Positions 17,229 to 24,611 of a DNA stretch of 64,000 bases are shown in pieces. The notes below the pieces were generated by a model. It saw only the letters and a program-made list of their open reading frames with translations, was not told the origin of the DNA and made no database searches. The stretch is from Aquibium oceanicum (lineage in GTDB: Bacteria > Pseudomonadota > Alphaproteobacteria > Rhizobiales > Rhizobiaceae), in assembly GCF_001889605.1 (NCBI RefSeq), contig NZ_CP018171.1, positions 3,184,501-3,248,500 on the forward strand, written 5' to 3'. The position numbers were made by a program, and so were the translations under genes. The first letter of the stretch is position 1. Every line of letters begins with the position of its first letter.

Positions 17229-18182
17229 ATGTCCATGCCAAGCCTGAAGAGCCGTCTGGTCGGTCTGTATCTCAAGCTCACCCGCAAGAAGGGCTTCGCG
17301 AGCGCCAAGGACCTGCACGACTGGATCGTCTGGTCGAGGAAGCGCCAAAGCCACCTGCCCCCCGCCTCGATCATGCGCCGCATGGACGTCACCAGCCGCG
17401 AGATCGACGGCTTTCCCGTCTACGACGTCGTGCCCCGCGAGCGCTCCTCGGGCCACATCGTCTATTTCCACGGCGGCGCCTACTGCTTCGAGATCACGAG
17501 CTATCACTGGAAGCTCATCGCCGACATCGCCGAACGCACGGGTGCCCGCGTCACCGTGCCGATCTATCCCCTCGCCCCGGAGCACGACTTCCACGACATG
17601 TTCCGCATGGCGATGGCGACCTACCGCTCCGTGCTCGGCCAGAGCCGCGCGAGCGACGTCGTCTTCATGGGCGACTCCGCCGGCGGCAACATGGCCGTCG
17701 TGCTCACCATGATGGCGGCGAGAAAGCACGTGCCGCTGCCCGGTCGTCATGTCCTCATCTCGCCCGGGCTGGACATGGCGGTGACAGAGGCGATGACCGA
17801 GGCGGCCTGCCAGGATCCGTGGCTGGACGTGCCGGGCGGCGAGGAGGCGATCCGGCTCTACAGCGCCGGCATCGACGTAACGGACTGGCGCATCAGCCCC
17901 CGCTATGGCGACCTGTCGGTGCTGCCGAAGACGCTGATCTTCACCAGCACGCGCGACCTGCTCTGCTCCGGCACCATGGATTTCGCCGCGGCGGCGCGGC
18001 AGGCCGGCATCGACGTCGACCTCGTGGTCGAAGAGGGGATGTACCATGTCTGGCCGCTGATCGAGACCATCGAGGCGCGCCGCGCCAGGGACCGCATAGT
18101 CGAATTCCTGCGCGAGGTGGAAATGCCGAAGCCCGGCCGTGCGCCCGCCCCCGTCTCTGTCACGGCTCTCCCCGCCGAATAG
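17229..18182 (+). CDS. Alpha/beta hydrolase of the hormone-sensitive lipase family
   Basis: The product is 317 aa. It has the oxyanion motif YFHGGAYCF, the nucleophile GDSAGG, a C-terminal acid near STRDLLCSG and the catalytic His in GMYHVWPL, placing it in the HSL (family IV) esterases. It is predicted cytosolic. The start MSMPSLKSRL was preferred because the 16 residues before it (from TTG 17181) have no ribosome site. It converges with the LysR gene (15 bases between stops). No link to methyl metabolism is visible; the ester substrate is unknown. Confidence 0.88.
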   Translation: MSMPSLKSRLVGLYLKLTRKKGFASAKDLHDWIVWSRKRQSHLPPASIMRRMDVTSREIDGFPVYDVVPRERSSGHIVYFHGGAYCFEITSYHWKLIADIAERTGARVTVPIYPLAPEHDFHDMFRMAMATYRSVLGQSRASDVVFMGDSAGGNMAVVLTMMAARKHVPLPGRHVLISPGLDMAVTEAMTEAACQDPWLDVPGGEEAIRLYSAGIDVTDWRISPRYGDLSVLPKTLIFTSTRDLLCSGTMDFAAAARQAGIDVDLVVEEGMYHVWPLIETIEARRARDRIVEFLREVEMPKPGRAPAPVSVTALPAE

Positions 18183-18197
18183 CTGCGTCGGCCGGTC

Positions 18198-19097
18198 TCA
18201 GAATCGGCCGCTCTCCCGGAACGCCTCGAAGGTCGCGCGGATGTGGTCCGCCGCCGCCAGCACCGGCGCCGAGGCGTCCGGCGCGACGACCATGACGAGG
18301 TTGTAGTTGCCGATGTCCGGCAGCCCGTCTTCTTCGCCCAGCACGACGAGATCGCCCGCCACGAAGGATTTCGGCAGCGGGGCTACCGCGAGATCGGCCA
18401 GGATCGCCGAACGCTGTCCAGCCGTGTGGGCGCTCATGTAGGCGACCCGATACTCCCTGCCCATCTGTCCAAGCGCCTCCAGCGCGCCGGCGCGCCAGGC
18501 GCAGCCCTCCTCCCACAGCGATACCGGCAGCGGCTCGCGCATGTGGGCGCATCCCCCCTTGGCGCCGGCCCATACGATCGGCTCCGTCAGCAGCACTTCC
18601 GCGTCGGGCGCGATCGTCTTGAACGAGTTGGTCATCAGCGTGATGTCGAGCCGCCGGTCCTCCAGCCGCCGCCGCAGGCTGGCGCTCTGGTCGATCACGA
18701 CGTCGACCGCGATCGAGGGATGCGACTGGGCGAAGCGCTTGAGCACCGTCGGCAGCACCCGCTCACCGTAATCGTCCGGCGAGCCGAGCCGCACCACGCC
18801 GCTGATATCGGGCACGATGAATTTCGACACCGCCTCGCGGTTGATCGCCAGCATGCGCCGCGCGTAGCCGAGCAGCATCTCGCCATCGATGGTGAGCGTT
18901 ACCGCGCGCGCGTCGCGCTTGAAAACCGAACGCCCGAGCTGCTCCTCGAGCTTCTTGATCTGCATGGAGACAGCCGACGGCGTGCGGAACACGGCCGAGG
19001 CCGCGACCGTGAACGAGCCCGTGTCGGCGATCGCCACGAAGGTGCGCAGCACATCGAGTTCGAGCAGCGGCATGGGATGGTTGAGCGGTGCGTTCAT
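18198..19097 (-). CDS. LysR-family transcriptional regulator
   Basis: The product is 299 aa. The winged helix-turn-helix lies at about residues 12-70 (LRTFVAIADTGSFTVAASAVF, AVSMQIKKLEEQLGRSVF) with the effector-binding domain behind it (VVRLGSPDDYGERVLPTVL). Size and layout are standard for the family. It is divergent from the two small plus-strand genes at 19219 and 19463 and convergent with the esterase. LysR proteins usually control a divergent neighbour; here that would be the small genes or an unlinked target. Confidence 0.92.
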   Translation of the reverse strand: MNAPLNHPMPLLELDVLRTFVAIADTGSFTVAASAVFRTPSAVSMQIKKLEEQLGRSVFKRDARAVTLTIDGEMLLGYARRMLAINREAVSKFIVPDISGVVRLGSPDDYGERVLPTVLKRFAQSHPSIAVDVVIDQSASLRRRLEDRRLDITLMTNSFKTIAPDAEVLLTEPIVWAGAKGGCAHMREPLPVSLWEEGCAWRAGALEALGQMGREYRVAYMSAHTAGQRSAILADLAVAPLPKSFVAGDLVVLGEEDGLPDIGNYNLVMVVAPDASAPVLAAADHIRATFEAFRESGRF

Positions 19098-19218
19098 GAT
19101 GGGTTCCGTTCAGTTACGCTGATCCATATGATCATTCCATTTCGATTGATTGAACTATGGGATTGCCGCAAAGTCAAGCTGTCGCAAGGGAAATAGAAGA
19201 TCGGAAAGGAAAGCCATC

Positions 19219-19374
19219 ATGTTCCCCGTCACCGCATTCGGCCTGTTCGTGGAGGGCCTCACCCGCTTCCACGATCCCGCTTCCCGCGCCGGCACCCGCG
19301 TCCCGGAAAGGCACCGCGAGCAGCACACCGCGTATCGGCGCGAGCGTCTTTTCCGAAACCATCCGCGTGTCTGA
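19219..19374 (+). CDS. Small basic protein, unknown
   Basis: A 51-aa frame, MFPVTAFGLFVEGLTRFHD to the end RNHPRV, with a purine-rich GGAAAGGAAAG ribosome site. The C-terminal half is Arg/His-rich. It lies between a LysR gene (divergent) and a DUF1127-like gene (same strand, 88 bases on), a position where Rhizobiales often have short RNA-binding-like proteins. I do not recognise a family. It could be spurious. Confidence 0.45.
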   Translation: MFPVTAFGLFVEGLTRFHDPASRAGTRVPERHREQHTAYRRERLFRNHPRV

Positions 19375-19462
19375 CGCGGCCAAACCGAAACGCGCCGGGC
19401 GTATCCCGAGCATCGAAAGCGGCCGGATCGGCGATCCCCCCGCAAACCAGAGGAGAAGTGAA

Positions 19463-19642
19463 ATGTCCGTCATCGGAACCATCGGCAACCTGGCCCGCGC
19501 CTACAGGCGCCGCCGTGAAATCGCCCGCACCGAAAGAATGATCGGCGCCATGCCGCCTGAACTGCGCAAGGACGTCGGCTGGCCCGACAGCTACACCGCG
19601 CAGATCGGCCGCCCCGTCAGCCACGACTGGTCCAGGCACTGA
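19463..19642 (+). CDS. DUF1127-like small protein
   Basis: The product is 59 aa. A hydrophobic-basic first helix (IGTIGNLARAYRRRREIA) leads into ELRKDVGWPDSY, resembling the DUF1127 motif in which a short helix ends in a 'L.DIG' turn. It has a strong AGGAG site. DUF1127 proteins bind RNA and affect phosphate and small-RNA regulation in some alphaproteobacteria. The divergent LysR gene may control it. Confidence 0.65.
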   Translation: MSVIGTIGNLARAYRRRREIARTERMIGAMPPELRKDVGWPDSYTAQIGRPVSHDWSRH

Positions 19643-19947
19643 CATGAACCGACACGACCGGCGCCGTCGGCGCGAACAGGAACCCGCGCCGGCGGTATCC
19701 GCCAGATGTCGTTCGCCACGATGACGCAATCGCGCCACAGCTAACCCCGCCGCACCGCCGTCAATCGCCTGTAAACCAAAGGGTTTTCGGCCCCTGAAAC
19801 GGAATGTCGCGATGTCGCTTTTCATGCGTTCCGCTTCGCATTCTCGTGTGCCGCGCCGCACCGCGAAGCCTATATGAGCCTCACACGAGCCGCCCGCTCC
19901 ATTGCGCGAAGGACGACCCGCGAAACCCCGATTGCATGGAGACCGAA
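19643..19947. other. Intergenic gap between two small genes
   Basis: I see no gene in these 305 bases. The stretch before 19948 contains TATATG at 19871-19876, a possible -10 region for the next small gene, and paired CTCGTGTG / CACACGAG arms at about 19842-19891 that could form a hairpin or an operator. No RNA family is recognised. Confidence 0.3.
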
Positions 19948-20085
19948 ATGAAGTTCTTTACCCGCATGTTCGCCCGCCGCCCGTCCACCATCGCGACGGA
20001 ACTCGAGCGCCAGCGCCTCGGCCGCACGATGCCCGGCCAGACCGGCGCGCTCGCCGCCGCCCGTCTCGGCTACACGCTCGGCTGA
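19948..20085 (+). CDS. Small basic protein, unknown
   Basis: The product is 45 aa: MKFFTRMFARRPSTIATEL, then RQRLGRTMPG and a short hydrophobic end AARLGYTLG. GGAG lies seven bases before the ATG, and a strong terminator hairpin follows the stop, both arguing for a real transcript. An in-frame ATG four codons upstream is possible. It resembles other rhizobial short basic proteins, but no family is certain. Confidence 0.55.
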   Translation: MKFFTRMFARRPSTIATELERQRLGRTMPGQTGALAAARLGYTLG

Positions 20086-20118
20086 TCCAACCATCCATCC
20101 GAACCGCATGACGAGGCG

Positions 20119-20155
20119 CCCGCGGACCGCTCGGTCCCGCGGGTGTCTTTCATTT
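20119..20155 (+). terminator. Rho-independent terminator after the 45-aa gene
   Basis: A GC-rich hairpin, CCCGCGGACC / GGTCCCGCGGG with one bulged base and a four-base loop, is followed by TGTCTTTCATTTCCCTT. It lies 33 bases past the stop of the small gene and ends its transcript before the AraC-family gene. Confidence 0.75.
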
Positions 20156-20219
20156 CCCTTCGCGCACGCATCCGTGTTCGAATCGGAGGATTATTTGCTC
20201 TCCACCCGCTCCGGGGACG

Positions 20220-21305
20220 TTGACAGCGCCGGGTATTCCGGACGACACTTTTTTCGAAAGCGACATTAGATCGCCGGCCAATCACTCGGTTCTCGCGGGG
20301 CAGCACGTGAACGCCAAAGCGTCGGTCAAGAGATCCCTGGTCTTCTTTCTCATTCCCGACTTCACCATGGTCGCGTTCGCCACGGCGCTCGAACCGTTGC
20401 GCATCGCCAACCGCATGCTCGGTCACGACGCCTATCGCTGGCGGCTCGCCAGCTCCGACGGCAAGCCCGTCCGCGCCTCCAATGGCGTCGAGTGTGCGGT
20501 CGACACCTCGCTCGACGACGAGCGCCGCAAGATGGGCGGCCCAGAGCGGCCCTCCATGGTGGTGGTGTGCAGCGGCATAAACGTCGAGAAATACTCGAAC
20601 CGCACCGCCTTCGCCTGGCTGCGCGAGGAATACAATCGCGGCGTCGCCGTCGGCGGCCTGTGCACCGGCGCACACGTGCTGGCCTCCGCCGGCCTGCTCT
20701 CCAACAAGCGCTGCGCCATTCACTGGGAAAACCTTCCGGGCTTCTCGGAGAAATTCCCCAAGGCCAACGTGTTCGCCGATCTCTTCGAGGTCGACCAGAA
20801 CATCTACACCTGTGCCGGCGGCACCGCCTCGCTCGACATGATGCTGAAGCTGATCGGCGAGGATTTCGACGAACTCCTGGTCAACCGCATCTGCGAGCAG
20901 ATGCTGACCGATCGCGTGCGCAGCCCGACCGACCGCCAGCGCCTGCCGCTGCGCGCCCGCCTCGGCGTGCAGAACTCCAAGGTGCTCGGCATCATCGAGC
21001 TGATGGAGGCGAACCTCTCCGAACCCCTGTCGCTGATCGAGATCGCTGACGGCGTCGGCCTGTCGCGCCGCCAGATCGAGCGGCTGTTCCGCCAGGAGAT
21101 GGGCCGCTCGCCGGCGCGCTATTACCTCGAAGTCCGCCTCGACCGCGCCCGCCACCTCCTGATCCAGTCCTCGCTGCCGGTGGTCGAAGTGGCCGTGGCC
21201 TGCGGCTTCGTCTCCGCCTCGCACTTCTCCAAGTGCTACCGCGAACTCTACGCCCGCTCCCCCCAGCAGGAACGCAACGACCGCAAGCAGATGCTTGCGG
21301 CGTGA
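20220..21305 (+). CDS. GlxA/GbdR-like AraC-family regulator (DJ-1/PfpI + HTH)
   Basis: The product is 361 aa. The N-terminal DJ-1/PfpI-like domain (residues 35-220) has FFLIPDFTMVAFATALEPLR, the elbow VGGLCTGAHVLASAGLL and CAGGTASLDMMLKLI. The C-terminal AraC domain has SLIEIADGVGLSRRQIERLF and VEVAVACGFVSASHFSKCYR. This layout is that of GbdR, CdhR and ArgR, regulators of betaine, carnitine and arginine use. Given the surrounding betaine-type genes it is a good candidate activator for them, probably responding to a betaine or dimethylglycine-like ligand. The start is TTG; a GTG near 20308 would shorten it by about 29 residues. Its target is inferred. Confidence 0.88.
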   Translation: MTAPGIPDDTFFESDIRSPANHSVLAGQHVNAKASVKRSLVFFLIPDFTMVAFATALEPLRIANRMLGHDAYRWRLASSDGKPVRASNGVECAVDTSLDDERRKMGGPERPSMVVVCSGINVEKYSNRTAFAWLREEYNRGVAVGGLCTGAHVLASAGLLSNKRCAIHWENLPGFSEKFPKANVFADLFEVDQNIYTCAGGTASLDMMLKLIGEDFDELLVNRICEQMLTDRVRSPTDRQRLPLRARLGVQNSKVLGIIELMEANLSEPLSLIEIADGVGLSRRQIERLFRQEMGRSPARYYLEVRLDRARHLLIQSSLPVVEVAVACGFVSASHFSKCYRELYARSPQQERNDRKQMLAA

Positions 21306-21909
21306 GTCAATTCCCTTGGATGAGGCGGCGAAAGAGCCTGCACCCTCATCGGAGGGACTCTCGTTCACGTTCACCGATGTATTGGACCGGAGCGATTATG
21401 TTGCAATGTGCATGCGACTATCACAACCGTCGCTCAAATCCTTAATTAGTGAATTTTTTATTGTTTTTTCAATCATATTGATTGCTCAATATCTATTCAC
21501 CGCAAAGACATTTTCGGAATACGGTCGTTATTTTTTCTTAGAAGATGGATATATTCATTTCATGATGACTGTATTTCTCCTATTTGCATTTGCGCTTATA
21601 ATTCAGAGGATTTCTACGATGCGCAAAGCGCGGAGGCATTTTCCTAATATAATAGGCGCAAACGAAGAATTCGAGATATACTTTAATCAGCTGGGTATCG
21701 AGCACTCATCCGAGGGTGCATTTTCACGACTGGAGTGGGCCATCGTCAAATACGTGCTTGAAACGAAACAGCATTTTTTCCTTGGTTTAGGTCCATACAA
21801 CGCAGTCATCGTGCCGAAACGACTCTTCTCAGATGCGCTGCAGTTGGATGCGTTCCGGGGCTTTGTTCACCGCAGAGCGGGAGTCGGAAGCGAGACCGTC
21901 AAAGGTTAG
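21295..21909 (+). CDS. YcxB-like membrane protein, AT-rich
   Basis: The frame gives 204 aa. Two adjacent membrane helices (FFIVFSIILIAQYLFTA; FMMTVFLLFAFALIIQRI) are followed by a soluble domain with NEEFEIYFNQLGIEHSSEGA, SRLEWAIVKYVLETKQHFFL and YNAVIVPKRLFS, the pattern of the YcxB-like C-terminal domain. The start is uncertain: TTG 21295 overlaps the end of the regulator gene, TTG 21316 is next, and the first ATG is at 21406. Base composition (roughly 21430-21830) is much more AT-rich than its neighbours, which suggests recent acquisition. Function unknown. Confidence 0.65.
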   Translation: MRRESIPLDEAAKEPAPSSEGLSFTFTDVLDRSDYVAMCMRLSQPSLKSLISEFFIVFSIILIAQYLFTAKTFSEYGRYFFLEDGYIHFMMTVFLLFAFALIIQRISTMRKARRHFPNIIGANEEFEIYFNQLGIEHSSEGAFSRLEWAIVKYVLETKQHFFLGLGPYNAVIVPKRLFSDALQLDAFRGFVHRRAGVGSETVKG

Positions 21910-21939
21910 AGAACCCAAAATGCCCATAGAACTTTCACC

Positions 21940-22830
21940 TCAATTCTCCCACATGCGCGACCGGTTCTGCCAGATCTTCTCCCCGATCAGGCAATCGTAA
22001 CCCGCCGTCGCAGCAATCAATTGCACCGGCAACCGCTCGCTCTCGCGCGGCTCGGGGAACAGGCCGGCGAGCTCCAGCACCAGCTTGCGCCGGATCGCCT
22101 CTGGAAACTGCGACCAGTCGTTGACCGGAATGACGAAAGCGCCCGGCCCGCCGATCACGCAGTTCTCGTAATAGACGTCGAGGTCCTTCACGTCGTAGAC
22201 GGTCGAGAAGCCGCTCCGCGTCATCAGCGGCAGGCCGTTGATCGTGATGCCCTTTTCCACGATCCCGTCGCGCGTCACATCGACCTGTTCGCCCTGGTTG
22301 TTCGGCCCGTCGCCGGAGATGTCGATCACCCGCTTCATGCCGCGGAACCCGTTGTCCTCGAACAGGCCCTCGGCGAAGGTCAGCCCGCCCGAGATCGACG
22401 TCCTGCGGGCGCTGCGCGGCGGCGTGGCCGTCATCTGCTCCACGAAGGCCTCGGCCTCGCCGAGCGACCCGATGCGGGTCCACGGGACCACGACGCGCTG
22501 CGTGAAGTCGCCGGCCCATTCGAAGTAGGTGACGGCGATCTTGCCGTGCACGCCGTCGCGGATCGCCTGGATGACGTTCTCGTGCACGAGCGCGGCGGCA
22601 TATCCGTCGCGCTGGATCTCCAGCTCCATCGGCGACATCGAGAGCGAGACGTCGACCGCCAGCACGAGTTCGACGTCGACCACCTCGTCGTCCTCGGGAT
22701 GCGTCGCGTTCTGGGCAAGACCCGGAAGGGGGCCGAGGAGCAGCGAGGCGAGCCCGACCGCCAGCGCACCGAAGGCCGTCTTGCGCATGGGACGGGCTCT
22801 TGAGCCAGTCCGCGTCCTGTCTTCCGTCAT
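21940..22830 (-). CDS. DUF1194 secreted VWA-like protein, copy 2
   Basis: The product is 296 aa. A signal peptide (MRKTAFGALAVGLASLLL, cleavage near GLAQ) precedes a VWA-like domain with the metal site AVDVSLSMS and VIDISGDGPNNQG; the C-terminus has CVIGGPGAFVIPVNDW. These are features of DUF1194, a periplasmic family of unknown function. The ATG at 22830 overlaps the stop of the upstream paralogue (TGATG), implying translational coupling; an inner ATG at 22788 begins exactly at the signal peptide and may be the true start. It pairs with the next gene. Confidence 0.85.
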   Translation of the reverse strand: MTEDRTRTGSRARPMRKTAFGALAVGLASLLLGPLPGLAQNATHPEDDEVVDVELVLAVDVSLSMSPMELEIQRDGYAAALVHENVIQAIRDGVHGKIAVTYFEWAGDFTQRVVVPWTRIGSLGEAEAFVEQMTATPPRSARRTSISGGLTFAEGLFEDNGFRGMKRVIDISGDGPNNQGEQVDVTRDGIVEKGITINGLPLMTRSGFSTVYDVKDLDVYYENCVIGGPGAFVIPVNDWSQFPEAIRRKLVLELAGLFPEPRESERLPVQLIAATAGYDCLIGEKIWQNRSRMWEN

Positions 22831-23696
22831 CAGCCTCGCTCCATGCCGCTCCAGATCTTCTCGCCGATCGTGCAATCCGACCGCCCCGCCACGAACTGCG
22901 CAGCCGTGCCGGAGGCCTTCCGGAACAACGTCTCGCCGCCCGAAAGCTCGATCACGAGCTTGAGGCGCACGGCCGCCGGAAACTGGTCCCAGTCGCTGAC
23001 CGGAAGGATGAAGGCGCGCGGGCCGCCGATCACGCAGTCGGCGTAATAATGGTCGAGTGTGCCGGCGGTGCCGCCCGCGAAGGCGCGCGGATCGAGCATC
23101 AGGGGCAGCCCGTTGATGGTCACCCCCTCGTCCACCGCCGCGTCGCGCGACAGCGTCACCAGTCCGCCCTCGTTGTTCGGCCCATCGCCCGATATGTCGA
23201 TCACACGCCGCGTGCCGCTGAACTCGTTGTCCTTCAGCACCCGCATGGAATGGCGGATGGCACCGGAGATGGATGTCTGGAAGAGGTTCGCCACCTTCGC
23301 CGCCTGGAGCTGGTCAGCCACGCGCCGGGCATCGGCGGCGCTGCCGATCGCGGTCCAGGGAACCACCATCCGCCGCGAACCCGACGCGCCCCATTCGAAA
23401 TAGGTGAGCGCGATCCGCCCGTGCGGCCCGTCGGCGATCGCCTGGATCACCTCGCGCGACCTCAGCGCCGCCGCGTAGCCATGCCGCTGCAGCGCAAGTT
23501 CTTCCTTCGTCATGGAACTGGAGGTGTCGACCGCCAGGACGAGTTCGACGTCGACGGGATCGAGGGAATTCTCCGCCACCCGGTCCGAAGCACGAAGCGG
23601 CAGGGACGATATCAGGGCGAGCGCACCGACGGCCGCTCCCGCAATCCTGGAGACGCAACGGCTCATGGGCACGATGATAAGGAAAAAGCCCGCCAT
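22830..23696 (-). CDS. DUF1194 secreted VWA-like protein, copy 1
   Basis: The product is 288 aa. It is a paralogue of the downstream gene, with the same order of motifs: AVDTSSSMT (metal site), YFEWGASGSRRMVVPW, RRVIDISGDGPNNEG, CVIGGPRAFILPVSDWDQF and DCTIGEKIWSG. The signal peptide is in residues 10-36 (RIAGAAVGALALISSLPL). An alternative start lies at residue 11. The two genes overlap by one base and probably act together in the periplasm. No pathway is known. Confidence 0.85.
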   Translation of the reverse strand: MAGFFLIIVPMSRCVSRIAGAAVGALALISSLPLRASDRVAENSLDPVDVELVLAVDTSSSMTKEELALQRHGYAAALRSREVIQAIADGPHGRIALTYFEWGASGSRRMVVPWTAIGSAADARRVADQLQAAKVANLFQTSISGAIRHSMRVLKDNEFSGTRRVIDISGDGPNNEGGLVTLSRDAAVDEGVTINGLPLMLDPRAFAGGTAGTLDHYYADCVIGGPRAFILPVSDWDQFPAAVRLKLVIELSGGETLFRKASGTAAQFVAGRSDCTIGEKIWSGMERG

Positions 23697-23977
23697 TGAA
23701 AGCGCACCCCCGGCGCGGCCGGCTCATGCGCGTTCACATTCGCGCGAACGTGGCCGGCGCGGGAACGCCGGACACCGGCCCGCTGCCGCGATCGCAGGCA
23801 GACGATCAATTCGGCGGCTGCTCCGCCCGCCCGCCGCTTGCTCACCACCGACACAATGCTGTCAGCAGCTCTTGCCCCGGTGACAAGTTTCGCATGTCCG
23901 CCGCGCCGCGATCGCGCTAGTCAGCGCGCACCGGACGACCGATCCGGCTCCTTCTCGCCACTCAGCCGGTGCCCGCC

Positions 23978-24601
23978 ATGAACGACTATCTTCCCCAGCT
24001 TCTGCTCGCCTGGTCGATCCAGACCATGGGCATCGTCGCGCCCGGCCCGAGCGTGATGCTGATCCTCGGCGTCGCCACCGGCAGAGGGCGGCTGCCGGCA
24101 TTGGTGACGGCATTCGGCGTGGCCTGCGGCTCGATCGTCCTCGCCACTGCGACGGTCCTCGGCATCACGGCGATCTTCGCCGAAGTCGCCGCCTTCATGA
24201 CGGCGATCCGCTTCATCGGCGCCGCCTATCTGCTGTGGCTCGCGTACAAGGCCTTCCGCAATGCCGTCAAAGTGCCCGAACTGCACCTGAAACAGGTCCC
24301 GTCGCTCAGCGCATGGCGGGCCGGCCTCACCGGCTTCACGCTGCAGATCACCAATCCGAAGGCGATTCTTTTCTGGCTGGCCATCGCCAGCGTCGGCGGC
24401 GTGGGCAACGCGCCGGCGCCCGCCATCGCGCTGTTCATCGCGGGCGCCTTCGTCAATTCCTTCATCGGCCACGGCGGATATGCGCTGCTCCTGTCGTCCG
24501 GACCGGTGCGCCGCATCTATTTCCGCTTCCGCCGCTGGGTCGAAGCCGCGCTCGGCGGCTTCTTCGCCGTCGCCAGCTACACGCTCGCGACGTCTCGCTA
24601 A
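23978..24601 (+). CDS. LysE/RhtB-family amino-acid exporter
   Basis: The product is 207 aa with about six membrane helices. It has the family's N-terminal signature IVAPGPSVMLILGVATGRG and the mid-protein motif GFTLQITNPKAILFWLAIAS. LysE/RhtB proteins export amino acids or related compounds. The ATG at 23978 gives the usual N-terminus; a GTG three codons upstream also exists. It converges with the DMGDH-like gene (10 bases between stops). An export role for glycine or methylated amino acids would fit the context but is not shown. Confidence 0.9.
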   Translation: MNDYLPQLLLAWSIQTMGIVAPGPSVMLILGVATGRGRLPALVTAFGVACGSIVLATATVLGITAIFAEVAAFMTAIRFIGAAYLLWLAYKAFRNAVKVPELHLKQVPSLSAWRAGLTGFTLQITNPKAILFWLAIASVGGVGNAPAPAIALFIAGAFVNSFIGHGGYALLLSSGPVRRIYFRFRRWVEAALGGFFAVASYTLATSR

Positions 24602-24611
24602 GAAGTCGCGA

